From Alopecurus myosuroides (taxonomy: Eukaryota > Streptophyta > Magnoliopsida > Poales > Poaceae), in the NCBI GenBank assembly GCA_028641055.1, contig CM054061.1, positions 31,421,523 to 31,485,522 of the forward strand: 64,000 bases of DNA, read 5' to 3'. The position numbers and the translations under genes were made by a program. The notes beneath the pieces are model-generated. The model saw nothing but the letters and a program-made list of their open reading frames with translations. It was not told where the DNA came from and did no database searches. Shown here piece by piece: positions 1-9,663 of this stretch (its first letter is position 1; each line of letters opens with the position of its first letter).

Positions 1-1570
1 GTAAAGGGAGTCACAAACAAATATGCAAAATAGAGAATCAAAATTGGTGATGGCAAACATTGTTCTTGGTCAGGGAACATTTAATGAAAATATACTTATC
101 TTAGGTGAATTCTTTATAACAAGGTTTATATTGTAGAGCTTAACAGGTTTAATTGTAACAACTCTTTTTCAGTGATTCATAGCTTTCAAAGTAATATTCA
201 TTCAGATAATAAAGCATGTGCTAAACAAAGAAGGATGGAAAACACGATTGAATAAATCAACATATAAATGATGAGAACACAACAACTCAAATGCTTGATG
301 GAGACAGAAGTAAATGGGTTTACTGACTCAACATAAAAGTAAAAGATAGGCCCTTCGCAGAGGGAAGCATTGACTACTCATGTGCTAGAGCTTTTATTTT
401 AATAAACCAAGATATAAAATGCATGACACTCCTCCCATCCATCTTACACAAACCATGGCTAACCGAATCTTCGGGTGCCTGCCAACAATCACAAACCGTG
501 GAGGAGTGTCTAAATTTTGAGAGGTGTATATTTATGTCAACGAATGGCAAACAGAAAATACAGTACGTCATAAGCCAACTAGACTCACAAGAGCGGCTCC
601 CAGAGAAGGACGCAACTAGTGTAGAAGGTCATCCCTCTTTCTCTTTTGTTTACACAATTATGCTTTGACTGATAAATCAGGGGCAAAAAGAGTGAAGAGA
701 ACTTGTATTATTTTTTGGGTTGGGCACCCCGCTGCCAGCTCTTCTAACATTTGGATAAGCGGATGAAGCCACTAGTCCAGGTGTGTGAGTCCAATCAACA
801 TGTGAGATAAAGATTCTCTATTTGCGTCCTCATGAGCTATAACAGGAACACAAAACAAGAGTAGTTTGAAAGTTTTTAAAGGTAGTACATGAGCAATTTA
901 CTTGGAGTGACGGTGAAATACCACATGTAGGTAGGTATGGTGGATACGAATGGCAAGGTTTTGAGTTTCAGGCTTGGATGCACGAGAAGCATTCCCTCTC
1001 AGTACAGGGTTTTTGGCTAGCAAGGCTGGGTAGCAAGCATAAGACTTGAAGGAAAACAAACAAATATACATATGATGAAACCAATCATGCAATCTTCATT
1101 GAAAGCACAAACAATCTTAACTTGTGAATACTAAGTTTATGAGCTAATAGGCAAATTCCTCTTTCTTATACTAGCAACTCAAATTATTATTTCTACTGAC
1201 CCAAGCTAAGTTTGCCAAAAACAACTAGATTAACTTGATGATCTCTAGAGTGATACCAAGTACTAATAATAAGCTAAACCATATGACAGAAATTGAAAAC
1301 CGAAATAATGTTCATAGAAAGTAAATGATAAAACTTCTCATTAATATTTCAAACCGGCAACTCACACCAACGGATACAACGATAACCAACTAGGGAGAGA
1401 CACTTCCATACTGCAAACCATCCTATATGATAACCTCTCTACTGAAAAAGTAAAAGATGAAAGATAGTGATGTGATACCGCGACATTTCCCCAAGCTTGG
1501 AACAAGACGAAGGGATGCCAAAACTAATGACGAATCAATTCTTTGGTGGTGGTGGTTCCTTATTGTTTGA
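1..1570 (-). mobile_element. Athila-type LTR retrotransposon fragment, non-coding 3' internal region
   Basis: No credible coding frame is present. Bases about 320-960 are a diverged reverse complement of about 30950-31530, which lies in the non-coding stretch between the gag relic and 3' LTR of the Athila-type element at 27390-33421. On the minus strand, the AAGCTTGGGG motif typical of this stretch lies near 1490-1500, in the order expected for an element whose 3' LTR lies left of the window. The right boundary near 1570 is approximate, because similarity fades into DNA of different character. Short reading frames here have no homology I recognise. Confidence 0.6.
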
Positions 1571-2191
1571 TGATTTTTTGTACCAAAATTCATGATATGA
1601 AAAAAAATATAAGTAAAGTCATTTTCTATGCCGTGTGGGTCCCACGGGATATAAATATTTACGAAAAGAATATATAATGATATTGGACTCATTTTGTAGA
1701 GTTCATTGTCTACATCACTTTGGCGCAAACATATCACATTTTTTATGAACTGTTTGTTAAATACAAATATTTGAAACATGGTTATATATAGAAGTGAGCT
1801 ACGTAGCTTTCTCAAGCCTTGGAGCACCAATCGATCGGCTGCATGCATGCGGTTCGTTTTAATTGAATGGGATACGGTTGGCACAAGCAATGAAAAAATC
1901 GGCTAGTTGTTTGCCTCACATGTTGCTCTGGTCCATGACGAGTGGGTCTCATGAGCTTTATCCATGCGCATCAGGGGACCCGCGTTTAATCAATTCTGAG
2001 TAGATTGCCTAGCTGGTGGGCCTAGAAACAGTCGTGCATGCCGATCGATCGTCTACGCGTGCAGAAGAAGTTCAGCTGGTTTAAAACGTAGCGATAAGAT
2101 CGATCTACGCGAACCTTTCACAAGTATCGCCCTGCCCAACAGAAATTGGCGGCCGTATCGCAGACCCTGCCAACCCTATCTCCTCCCTGTA
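1571..2191. other. Unassigned low-copy-looking DNA, no gene seen
   Basis: I see no transposon termini and no long coding frame. The composition (GATCGATC clusters, CATGCATG near 1841-1850, a pyrimidine-rich block near 2175-2190) resembles a plant promoter rather than the flanking retrotransposons. The stretch ends at a CCTGTATAA sequence, where the Harbinger element sits. It may once have been contiguous with 4248 onward. Promoter identity is inference only. Confidence 0.3.
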
Positions 2192-2447
2192 TAAGGGCAT
2201 CTCCAGTCGTTGCGCCCCCCAGGACGCAAAAACCCTCGCTTTTTTTTGCGCCGCGGCGCGAAACGGCGCTATTCTCGGAACTGGGGGGCGCGTTTCTCAG
2301 CCGTGAACCCAGGCCGCCCCCCCAGCGGCGACTCGGCCAAATTTGGGCAATAAAAAAAATTCAACCAAATAAATAGAGTGTTGCCACACAAAGAAATAGA
2401 GTTTGGCCACACAAATAAATAGTTCAACAATTTAAAAAAAAACAACA

Positions 2448-3820
2448 CTAGTCATCGTCCTCAACATTGCCATTCCCCTTTCGCGCCCACAAATGTTGCA
2501 CCAGGTCATCCTGCAGAGCATGATGTGTTGCAGCGTGTCGAATCTCCTGTCGCTTGGTGAGGAAGTCTGTCCATGATGCCGACACCTGGTGATCAACATC
2601 TGCAAGAGGGCCCTGCCGGTAGTATGGTGTGGTTGCCTCACTGTCAGGCACCGGGTCATCCCGCTCACTCTGAATGATCATGTTGTGCAAGATCACACAA
2701 CACTGCATCACCTCCCACATGTTGGACTTCGACCAAGTCATAGCTGGGTACCGGACAACAGCGAATCGAGATTGCAGCGCACCAAATGCCCGCTCAACAT
2801 CCTTCCTGCAAGCCTCCTGGCACTTGGTAAACCAAGGTTTTGCTCTTCCTGGGATAGGGTTGGAGATGCTCTTCACAAATGTTGCCCACTTCGGGTAGAT
2901 GCCATCTGCAAGATAGTACCCCTTTGTATACTGGTGTCCATTGATCTCATAGTTCACAGGGGGGCATGGCCTTCGACAAGATCAGCAAAGACATTCGAGC
3001 ACTGCAAGACATTGATGTCGTTGTGACTTCCAGGCATACCATAGAATGAATGCCAAATCCATAGATCGTACGAAGCCACGGCCTCGAGAACCACCGAGCA
3101 CTCTCCCTCCTTTCCCTTGTACATCCCCTGCCAGTCAAATGGGCAGTTCTTCCATGCCCAGTGCATGCAGTCGATACTGCCAAGCATCCCCGGAAACCCT
3201 CTTGCTTCATTCTCTGCGAGGAGACGAGCAGTGTCTTGCGCATTGGGTGATCGCAGGTATATTGGGCCAAAAACTGCAACCACTGCCCGGCAGAACTTGT
3301 TCAAGCACTCGAGGGCTGTGGACTCGCTCATGCGCAGGTAGTCATCTTGTGCATCTGCGGGAGCACCGTATGCAAGCAACCTCATGGCCATCGTGCACTT
3401 TTGGATAGAGGTAAACCCTACCGTGCCGGTGCAGTCCTTCTTCAACTTGAAGTAGGTGTCGAACTCCCGGATGGCATGCATGATCTTGAGGAAGAGCGTG
3501 TGTTTCATCCTGAAACGACGCCGGAACACCTTCTCGTCGTTGGTGGGATCCTCGGCGAAGTAGTCGGAGTAGAGGATGCAGTAGCCCTCGTACCGCTGCC
3601 TCGGCCTGCTCTTCCGGCGACCGGGCTTCGATCCAGCGCGGCGCGGCGCGGCGTCCTGGGCCAGCATCCCGGCCAGGCAGCTCAGGACGAGTAGGTGCTC
3701 CTCGTCGTCGATGGCAGCCTGGTCTTCCTCGTCGAATAGCTCGGCGAGCATTTCCTCGGCGTCGGAGTCCATGCCTCGGACAGAGCGTCGAACACCTTGC
3801 GGGCGGTGGACGTGGATCAC
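2448..3820 (-). pseudogene. PIF/Harbinger transposase, frameshifted
   Basis: Two adjoining minus-strand frames together give a DDE transposase of the Harbinger (DDE_Tnp_4/plant transposon protein) type. The upstream frame (3820-2954) holds an N-terminal acidic region, a basic RYEGY.LYSDYFA block, the first catalytic Asp in GSIDCMHW and the second in [10 protein letters not shown]. The downstream frame (2957-2448) starts at [21 protein letters not shown] and contains the catalytic Glu in [14 protein letters not shown] and an acidic C-terminus. The frames meet at a run of six G (plus strand 2959-2964), where family members read straight through, so a one-base homopolymer change broke the gene. 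Apart from this the frame is clean, which suggests recent decay or a sequencing error. It would cut and paste DNA at TWA sites. Confidence 0.9.
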
Positions 3821-4133
3821 TGGGGCGCAGCCTCCTCGGCGCCGGAGACGTGCTCGAACGGCGGCGACGACGTGGTGGACCAGCCGGCGGTGGTTTTGCC
3901 TCGTCGCTGTTTTACGATGGTGGCCGACGGTGGCGGCGTGGGGTGCGGGGGTGGGGCGGCGACGGCGAGGCGAGCGAGGGGAAAAGACGGTTCGGGGGTG
4001 GAGAAAGTGGGAAAAGAGCTCTCCCTCGCCGACAGCGCTGGCCCACGAGCGCTTTTCCTATCGCCGCCCCCCCAGGCCGAACCCAACGGGCTGGGTTCCG
4101 CCTGGGGGCGGCGGCGCTAATTTCCGCCGAAAC

Positions 4134-4244
4134 GGCGCTTTTTCAGGTCCTGGGGGGTCGACTGGTGAAAAAACGGCGCTTTTCGCCCAAAACGGCGCTA
4201 ATTTGCGTCCTGGGGGGGCTCTGGGGGGACGACTGGAGATGCCC
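4134..4244. repeat. Harbinger subterminal repeats (AACGGCGCT)
   Basis: The nonamer AACGGCGCT occurs three times near the right terminus (about 4132, 4173 and 4190) and once near the left terminus (about 2263), mostly in the same orientation. Such subterminal repeats are commonly transposase or Myb-partner binding sites. That role is inferred. Confidence 0.6.
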
Positions 4245-4247
4245 TAA

Positions 4248-4728
4248 GGCTACCAGGCGTGCTCGCGCAAGGGAGAAGGCACACACGCCGGCATGGCCGG
4301 CAGGCCGCGGCGCTTCACACACGAGCCGAGCCCAATTGAGGCATATTATATTAGAGTATACAGCCAGGGCACGATCAGGCATTGGGACAGAAACACACGC
4401 ACGGAGGCAGAGGACAGGCAACATCTAAGTCTCGCCCGTGAACAACAATCAAAATTCACCACACACCCAAATAGAGATTCCACCCAGAGGGAGCAAGAGA
4501 GATCACATCACCGCCTTGTTCCTGTACGGGGGCGCCGTCTCGGAGCTACAACAAGATGCCGATGGTGGGCTACAAGGGTAAGTTGTAAGATCCGATCGTG
4601 AGATTGATTTGGTGTGATGGAAGAAACATGTCTTCAGTATTATTTTGGGCAAAAGTGATCGACCAAGCGTGAAGCAAAATTGATCTAGCATCTCACGGAG
4701 TGCATGATCTGATCTATCTTCTCATATG
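4248..4728. other. Unassigned DNA, possible 5' end of a broken host gene
   Basis: No recognisable protein. A short ATG frame at about 4555 runs into a good splice-donor context (GGGTAAGT at about 4576), preceded by C/A-rich leader-like sequence. If the Harbinger insertion is removed, a TATAAGG sequence would stand about 0.3 kb upstream. This resembles a promoter, 5' UTR and first exon, but no second exon follows before the tandem repeat and retrotransposon DNA begin. Treat as a weak hypothesis. Confidence 0.25.
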
Positions 4729-5160
4729 ACCATGGCAACGATATGCTCATTAACGTCGCCCATGTGGAAATCTATAACTATGAAACGACCGCATCACCAA
4801 CGTCGTTCACGTGGAGCATCCGATCATGGTAGCGACCGCCTCATCAACGTCGGCCATGCGGAAGCGACCGTGCATCTTCACCATCATGGAACGACCGCCT
4901 CATCAACGTCGTCCATGCGGAATTAACATTGGATCTATAAACATGGTGTCGACCGCATCATCAACGTCGCCCATGTGCAAGCTACGACCATGGCAACGAC
5001 ATGCTCATTAACGTCGCCCATGCGCAATTTATGATCATGGCAACGACATGCTCGTTAACGTCGCCCATGCGCAATCTACCAAGAAGGTGTTGACTGCTTG
5101 CCATGTGTAATCTATGCCCATGGTTTTGACCGACTCATCAATGTTGGCTGTGTGAAGTAG
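4729..5160 (+). repeat. Degenerate tandem repeat (CATCAACGTCGCCCATG core)
   Basis: A core resembling TCATCAACGTCGCCCATGCG recurs about eight or nine times at roughly 45-60 base intervals, often next to ATCATGGCAACGAC. Units near 4980-5085 are the most alike; outer ones have drifted. The short frames inside are a by-product of the repeat. The remaining bases to 5361 show nothing I recognise. Confidence 0.7.
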
Positions 5161-5361
5161 AGGGAAACCCTCACAAAAGTTCATCACCCGACTGTTTCAT
5201 CTATGTCGGCTGTATTCTTTGCAAAAGAACTTGTGGTTACAATAAAAGAGTAAAGACATGCTTAATCCATTGTCTAGCTCGAATCTACGTCCTGGTGTTT
5301 ACGTGACTATGGTCGAATTCATCATACCCGTTTTATGTCTAGTGCCGACGAGGCTAGACAA

Positions 5362-5396
5362 AATTATCGCCGAGTAACGGCAAGGTTTAATTACTA
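5362..5396 (+). repeat. 35-bp direct repeat, also at 7081-7115, abutting an LTR
   Basis: The 35 bases before the LTR at 5397 match 7081-7115 in the palindrome spacer with one mismatch. In the spacer copy the sequence continues uninterrupted (TGTTATT). Here it stops exactly at the LTR's TGTCGG, as expected if the LTR inserted into a second copy of the spacer sequence. Confidence 0.8.
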
Positions 5397-5956
5397 TGTC
5401 GGATATATACTGAATAGGGGTATAGAAGATGGTAGACAAAGAGCCGGACTACCAGGGTGGCCTACATGGTAATGGGCTTAGGTCTATTGGGCGGCCCAGT
5501 AGTCCGACGCGCAGAAGCCGGATTCTAGAACAACCCGGATCACGGCCCGCGTGATCTGGCTTGGAGGAGAAGACGGATTCCTTGCTTTCCAAGTTACAAG
5601 TTAAACGTAGTCTTCTAGGTTTCCTACTCTTTAAGCCCTAATCCGGCTATTATATAAAGCCGGACGGGAGATAGATTAAACAAGCACAAGTTAGACACAA
5701 GCTCAAGCTTTACGCAACTCGCCGAGAAGCTCATCCTCGCCGAGTAGCTAGATCTATTCCCTCACATTGTAACCCTGTTATACGGGCTTTAGTCCCAATT
5801 AGTGAGAAGTGCAGGAGTAGGTACGCCGTACTGTCGCGACGTACCGAACATGGGTAAAATCCCGTGTTCTGTGTTACTACGCTATCCCGTTACCCCACGT
5901 CTCTACCGTAGTCTCATGGCACCCCCGTCTATGAAAACTACTACGATGTCTCGACA
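5397..5956 (+). mobile_element. E1-type LTR (copy A), chimeric flanks
   Basis: A 560-bp LTR beginning TGTCGGATATATAC and ending TCTCGACA, with a TATA box at about 5651-5657. It is nearly identical to the E1 LTRs (8568-9127, 19847-20406) and to the solo LTR at 26608. The five bases outside its ends differ (TACTA left, GACCA right), so it is not a simple solo LTR. The right flank is the E1 target site seen from the other strand. The left flank matches the palindrome spacer. Confidence 0.9.
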
Positions 5957-6226
5957 GACCACTACATTGATCTTCAGGACTTGATCCATTTTGATGAGCT
6001 GGACGGGGACAAGACCGGGATGGCTCAGATGGCAACTGCCTTCATCCACCACGACTACAAAACGATGAAGACTAGTTTCCCCTCAAGAAATCACAACTAT
6101 TGGGGGAAGAACCCACTTGACCTGATCAATCTCCAGTATGCAGCAATAGATGCATATGTTGCGTTCGAGTTGTTTCGCATCTACTCTTCGAATCCGAAGA
6201 TCACCCGGGCTCCGGAGCTCGAGTAG
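5957..6226 (+). pseudogene. WRN-like 3'-5' exonuclease, C-terminal fragment (copy 1)
   Basis: Open from the LTR junction to a TAG stop. The frame reads DHYIDLQDL at the start, then KNPLDLINLQYAAIDAYVAFEL. This matches the last part of the DnaQ-like (RNase H fold) exonuclease domain of plant Werner-syndrome-like exonucleases, in which the YAA.DAY motif holds the final catalytic Asp. The N-terminal half with the DxE motif is missing; LTR sequence lies there instead. It is an inverted copy of 8298-8567, not an independent gene. It probably cannot produce active enzyme. Confidence 0.8.
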
Positions 6227-7017
6227 ATGGTTGTTTGTGTGTCGTACTACTATTATGTACCGCTATGTTTGCATTATTCGAGACTTTATATATGTAGTAC
6301 TACTATTATGTAATGGATATATGTCCTATATTATTTCTATTAATTGTGTATGTGTTTAAGTACCGATGTGTTTAAGACTAACTCCTTTGCAAAATATTTG
6401 AGAAAACGAGTGGAAAACATGGAAAAAAGAAGGTTACTTAAATGTCTCAAAACCTTGTGAGAGAAGCAGACTAATGAAATGGCTCAAATAAAACCAAGGG
6501 TTAAAAAGGACATGATGCATTCATAAGTACTGGAAAATAGAAGAGATTTAGGAAAGGGGAAACAAAAGATCTCCTAAGATTAAGAGATATGACCACTTAA
6601 TCAAGATGCATTCATAAGGACTGGAAAACAGTGAGATAAAATATATCTGACTACTGACGGCTCTTTGTCTACCGTCTATGAAAGCTTTGGCGAGTTGCCT
6701 CTTTTCTGTGGCGCATGACAACCCGTGCGCCACAAAAATATATTTCTGTGGCGCACCAAAAAGCCATGCGCCACAGAATCTGTTCCATAGAAATGCACTT
6801 CTCTCCACTTTTTACCTCATGTTTAGATCTTGTGAGCTTCCTAACATGATCAAGGGCATCTTTATGTAATGATACATGTTGTGTTTGTTGGGATCTGATG
6901 AATGTTGAATGCTATGTCTTCTGATTATCAATCTATCATGTTATCTTCATGCTTATGTTATTTATGATCTTGCATGCTCTCCATTATTTGTAGATGCTCT
7001 GGCCAAGTAGATGCTAG
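6227..7017. other. Non-coding palindrome arm with TGTGGCGCA motifs, CACTA-like
   Basis: After the exonuclease stop codon the arm is AT-rich. Near 6707-6775 lie alternating TGTGGCGCA and TGCGCCACA motifs like the subterminal repeats of grass CACTA transposons. No transposase is present. Capture of the exonuclease fragment by a CACTA-like element is plausible but unproven, because I could not find paired CACTA termini. Confidence 0.4.
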
Positions 7018-7506
7018 ATGCTCTGGAAGGCTTCTGCGCGTCAGCAACAAATTTTGACGACTCGGAAGAATCCTACCGATAATTATCGCCGAGCAACGGC
7101 AAGGTTTAATTACTATGTTATTAACACGTCCCAATTTTGGGTGAGACGGACACACCGTTACTGGGCACCGACGAGGCAAAAACAACATATACACATGTCC
7201 AATCCGATGGAATCAGGGTCTTGGCTGGGCACCGACGAGGCAAAAGCAACATATACATATGTCCAATCCGATGGAATTAGGGCATTAATCCCGGTCGTGC
7301 AACCGGGACTAAATATGCGCGACTAAAGGCCCCCCCTTTAGTCGCGCCTCTTACGAACCGCGACTAAAGGCCCGTCCATGTGGGCGGCTGGCGTGCGCCG
7401 GGGGCGGAGGACCTTTAGTCCCGGTTTGTAACACGAACCGGGACTAAAGGCTATTTCGTTATTTTTTTTTAACACTATCGAGCATAAATACTCCCTCTTG
7501 GAGTTA
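7018..7506. other. Spacer of the inverted repeat; CACTA-like subterminal palindromes
   Basis: This 489-bp stretch separates the arms. It contains a tandem duplication of about 64 bases (7163-7226 and 7227-7285) and, at 7281-7460, several inverted motifs of the type CCTTTAGTCCCGGTT / AACCGGGACTAAAGG. These are known from the ends of Triticeae DNA transposons. No coding sequence is seen. Confidence 0.6.
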
Positions 7507-8297
7507 CTAGCATCTACTTGGCCAGAGCATCTACAAATAATGAAGAGCATGCAAGATCATAAATAACATAAGCATGAAGATAACATGATAGATTGATAAT
7601 CAGAAGACATAGCATTCAACATTCATCAGATCCCAACAAACACAACATGTATCATTACATAAAGATGCCCTTGATCATGTTAGGAAGCTCACAAGATCTA
7701 AACATGAGGTAAAAAGTGGAGAGAAGTGTCTTTCTATGGAACAGATTCTGTGGCGCATGGCTTTTTGGTGCGCCACAGAAATATATTTTTGTGGCGCACG
7801 GGTTGTCATGCGCCACAGAAAAGAGGCAACTCGCCAAAGCTTTCATAGACGGTAGACAAAGAGCCGTCAGTAGTCAGATATATTTTATCTCACTGTTTTC
7901 CAGTCCTTATGAATGCATCTTGATTAAGTGGTCATATCTCTTAATCTTAGGAGATCTTTTGTTTCCCCTTTCCTAAATCTCTTCTATTTTCCAGTACTTA
8001 TGAATGCATCATGTCCTTTTTAACCCTTGGTTTTATTTGAGCCATTTCATTAGTCTGCTTCTCTCACAAGGTTTTGAGACATTTAAGTAACCTTCTTTTT
8101 TCCATGTTTTCCACTCGTTTTCTCAAATATTTTGCAAAGGAGTTAGTCTTAAACACATCGGTACTTAAACACATACACAATTAATAGAAATAATATAGGA
8201 CATATATCCATTACATAATAGTAGTACTACATATATAAATTCTCGAATAATGCAAACATAGCGGTACATAATAGTAGTACGACACACAAACAACCAT

Positions 8298-8567
8298 CTA
8301 CTCGAGCTCCGGAGCCCGGGTGATCTTCGGATTCGAAGAGTAGATGCGAAACAACTCGAACGCAACATATGCATCTATTGCTGCATACTGGAGATTGATC
8401 AGGTCAAGTGGGTTCTTCCCCCAATAGTTGTGATTTCTTGAGGGGAAACTAGTCTTCATCGTTTTGTAGTCGTGGTGGATGAAGGCAGTTGCCATCTGAG
8501 CCATCCCGGTCTTGTCCCCGTCCAGCTCATCAAAATGGATCAAGTCCTGAAGATCAATGTAGTGGTC
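8298..8567 (-). pseudogene. WRN-like 3'-5' exonuclease, C-terminal fragment (copy 2), split by E1
   Basis: Minus-strand frame ending at 8298 and encoding the same DHYIDLQDL ... LQYAAIDAYVAFEL segment as copy 1. Across E1, the minus strand at 20407-20560 continues the same protein upstream in the same frame once one copy of the 5-bp target duplication is discounted. The retrotransposon therefore inserted inside the exonuclease coding sequence. The domain's first catalytic motif (DxE) is not found upstream, so the locus was probably already partial. Its genomic neighbours are CACTA-like sequences. Confidence 0.8.
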
Positions 8568-9127
8568 TGTCGAGACATCGTAGTAGTTTTCATAGACGGG
8601 GGTGCCATGAGACTACGGTAGAGACGTGGGGTAACGGGATAGCGTAGTAACACAGAACACGGGATTTTACCCAGGTTCGGTATGTCGCGACAGTACGGCG
8701 TACCTACTCCTGCACTTCTCACTAATTGGGACTAAAGCCCGTATAGCAGGGTTACAATGTGAGGGAATAGATCTAGCTACTCGGCGAGGATGAGCTTCTC
8801 GGCGAGTTGCGTAAAGCTTGAGCTTGTGTCTAACTTGTTCTTGTTTAATCTATCTCCCGTCCGGCTTTATATAATAGCCGGATTAGGGCTTACAGAGTAG
8901 GAAACCTAGAAGACTACGTTTAACTTGTAACTTGGAAAGCAAGGAATCCGTCTTCTCCTCCAAGCCAGATCACGCGGGCCGTGATCCGGGTTCTTCTAGA
9001 ATCCGGCTTCTGCGCGTCGGACTACTGGGCCGCCCAATAGACCTAAGCCCATTACCATGTAGGCCACCCTGGTAGTCCGGCTCTTTGTCTACCATCTTCT
9101 ATACCCCTATTCAGTATATATCCGACA
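8568..9127 (-). mobile_element. E1 3' LTR
   Basis: 560 bp, TG...CA ends, same length as the 5' LTR. Immediately inside it (9128-9140, minus strand) is a short G-rich tract ending GGGGGCTAC that serves as the likely polypurine tract. The LTR ends TCTCGACA as in copies A and D, while the 5' LTR ends TGTCGACA. Confidence 0.93.
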
Positions 9128-9663
9128 GTAGCCCCCAGGAAGGATCAAAACTCTGATTCTCCGTCTTTCGTCAAATACATTTTGTCCGGGAAATCTTGAT
9201 TCAGCAGTCTTGATTCTTTCTACTTTCCTTTTGAAGGAGATGGTAACATAAAACTCGGAACTATGAAAGTCCGGCTTTTCTTCTCGCGATCCTTCGCGGA
9301 AAAGGAACTTCTAACGTCAGCGCTTTAATCATGCTGACGCAGGCGACGCTTGGTTTCACGCGGGAAACCCTGCAACGTATCTCTGACAGATTCTCACGGG
9401 AAACGAGGAGATAGCCATCATTCCCCTGTCGTTATATTTCCCGTAGTTTCCGGCGAGCGACACGCGTCGAGCATCCAACGGTCGAAAGAGCCGTTGGCAC
9501 GTATCTAAACGGGTTTCTAGCTATAAATAGCCATCATCGTCCTCATCGGAAACTTTCCTCACTCCCTCACTGCCCACACCATTGACGCGCACGCGAGCTC
9601 GAGAGCAAGTCCTTGTCCCAGGCGCACTTAGCATCCAAACGCACCGAAACGCGCCACCAAAAG
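9128..9663 (+). promoter_or_regulatory. Promoter and 5' leader of the E1 antisense gene
   Basis: Apart from the polypurine tract at its left edge this stretch has no coding frame. A consensus TATAAATA box at 9522-9529 stands 142 bases before the ATG at 9664, followed by a C-rich leader. The region lies inside the retrotransposon, so the antisense gene appears to have its own internal promoter pointing opposite to gag-pol. Element E2 has the same arrangement. Confidence 0.7.

Larger units (their letters stand above)
2195..4244 (-). mobile_element. PIF/Harbinger DNA transposon, 2.05 kb, TSD TAA
   Basis: The element begins GGGCATCTCCAGTCG at 2195 and ends with its inverted complement at 4244. 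It is flanked by TAA at 2192-2194 and 4245-4247, matching the TWA target preference of PIF/Harbinger elements. The only recognisable gene is a transposase on the minus strand (2448-3820). The Myb-like partner protein that autonomous members normally carry is not visible, so this copy probably depended on a partner in trans. The termini carry repeated AACGGCGCT motifs. The insertion splits an otherwise gene-poor, promoter-like segment. Confidence 0.93.
5397..7017 (+). repeat. Left arm of 1621-bp inverted repeat
   Basis: Pairs with 7507-9127 in opposite orientation. The arm lengths are equal, with no net indel and roughly ten substitutions noticed by eye. The arm contains a complete 560-bp E1-type LTR, an exonuclease gene fragment, and sequence with TGTGGCGCA/TGCGCCACA motifs. 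The arm ends exactly at the LTR's outer terminus. Because it includes the LTR, it was copied after the retrotransposon E1 had inserted. Confidence 0.95.
7507..9127 (-). repeat. Right arm of 1621-bp inverted repeat
   Basis: Reverse complement of 5397-7017. This is the older arm: its LTR (8568-9127) is the 3' LTR of the complete element E1 with a matching target duplication, and its exonuclease fragment continues in frame on the other side of E1. Confidence 0.95.

Noticed and set aside
1423..1890. 155-codon minus-strand frame
   Set aside because: AT-rich, spans the boundary of a non-coding retrotransposon piece, and has no recognisable motif.
3711..4428. Arg-rich plus-strand frames over the Harbinger element
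   Set aside because: They lie opposite the transposase N-terminus and terminal GC-rich repeats. No homology.
5397..5956. LTR A as an ordinary solo LTR
   Set aside because: Its flanks TACTA and GACCA do not match, unlike the true solo LTR at 26608-27156.
5397..9127. Palindrome as an assembly artefact
   Set aside because: The arms differ at several positions, the left LTR has a different outer flank, and a unique spacer separates them. Still worth a long-read check.
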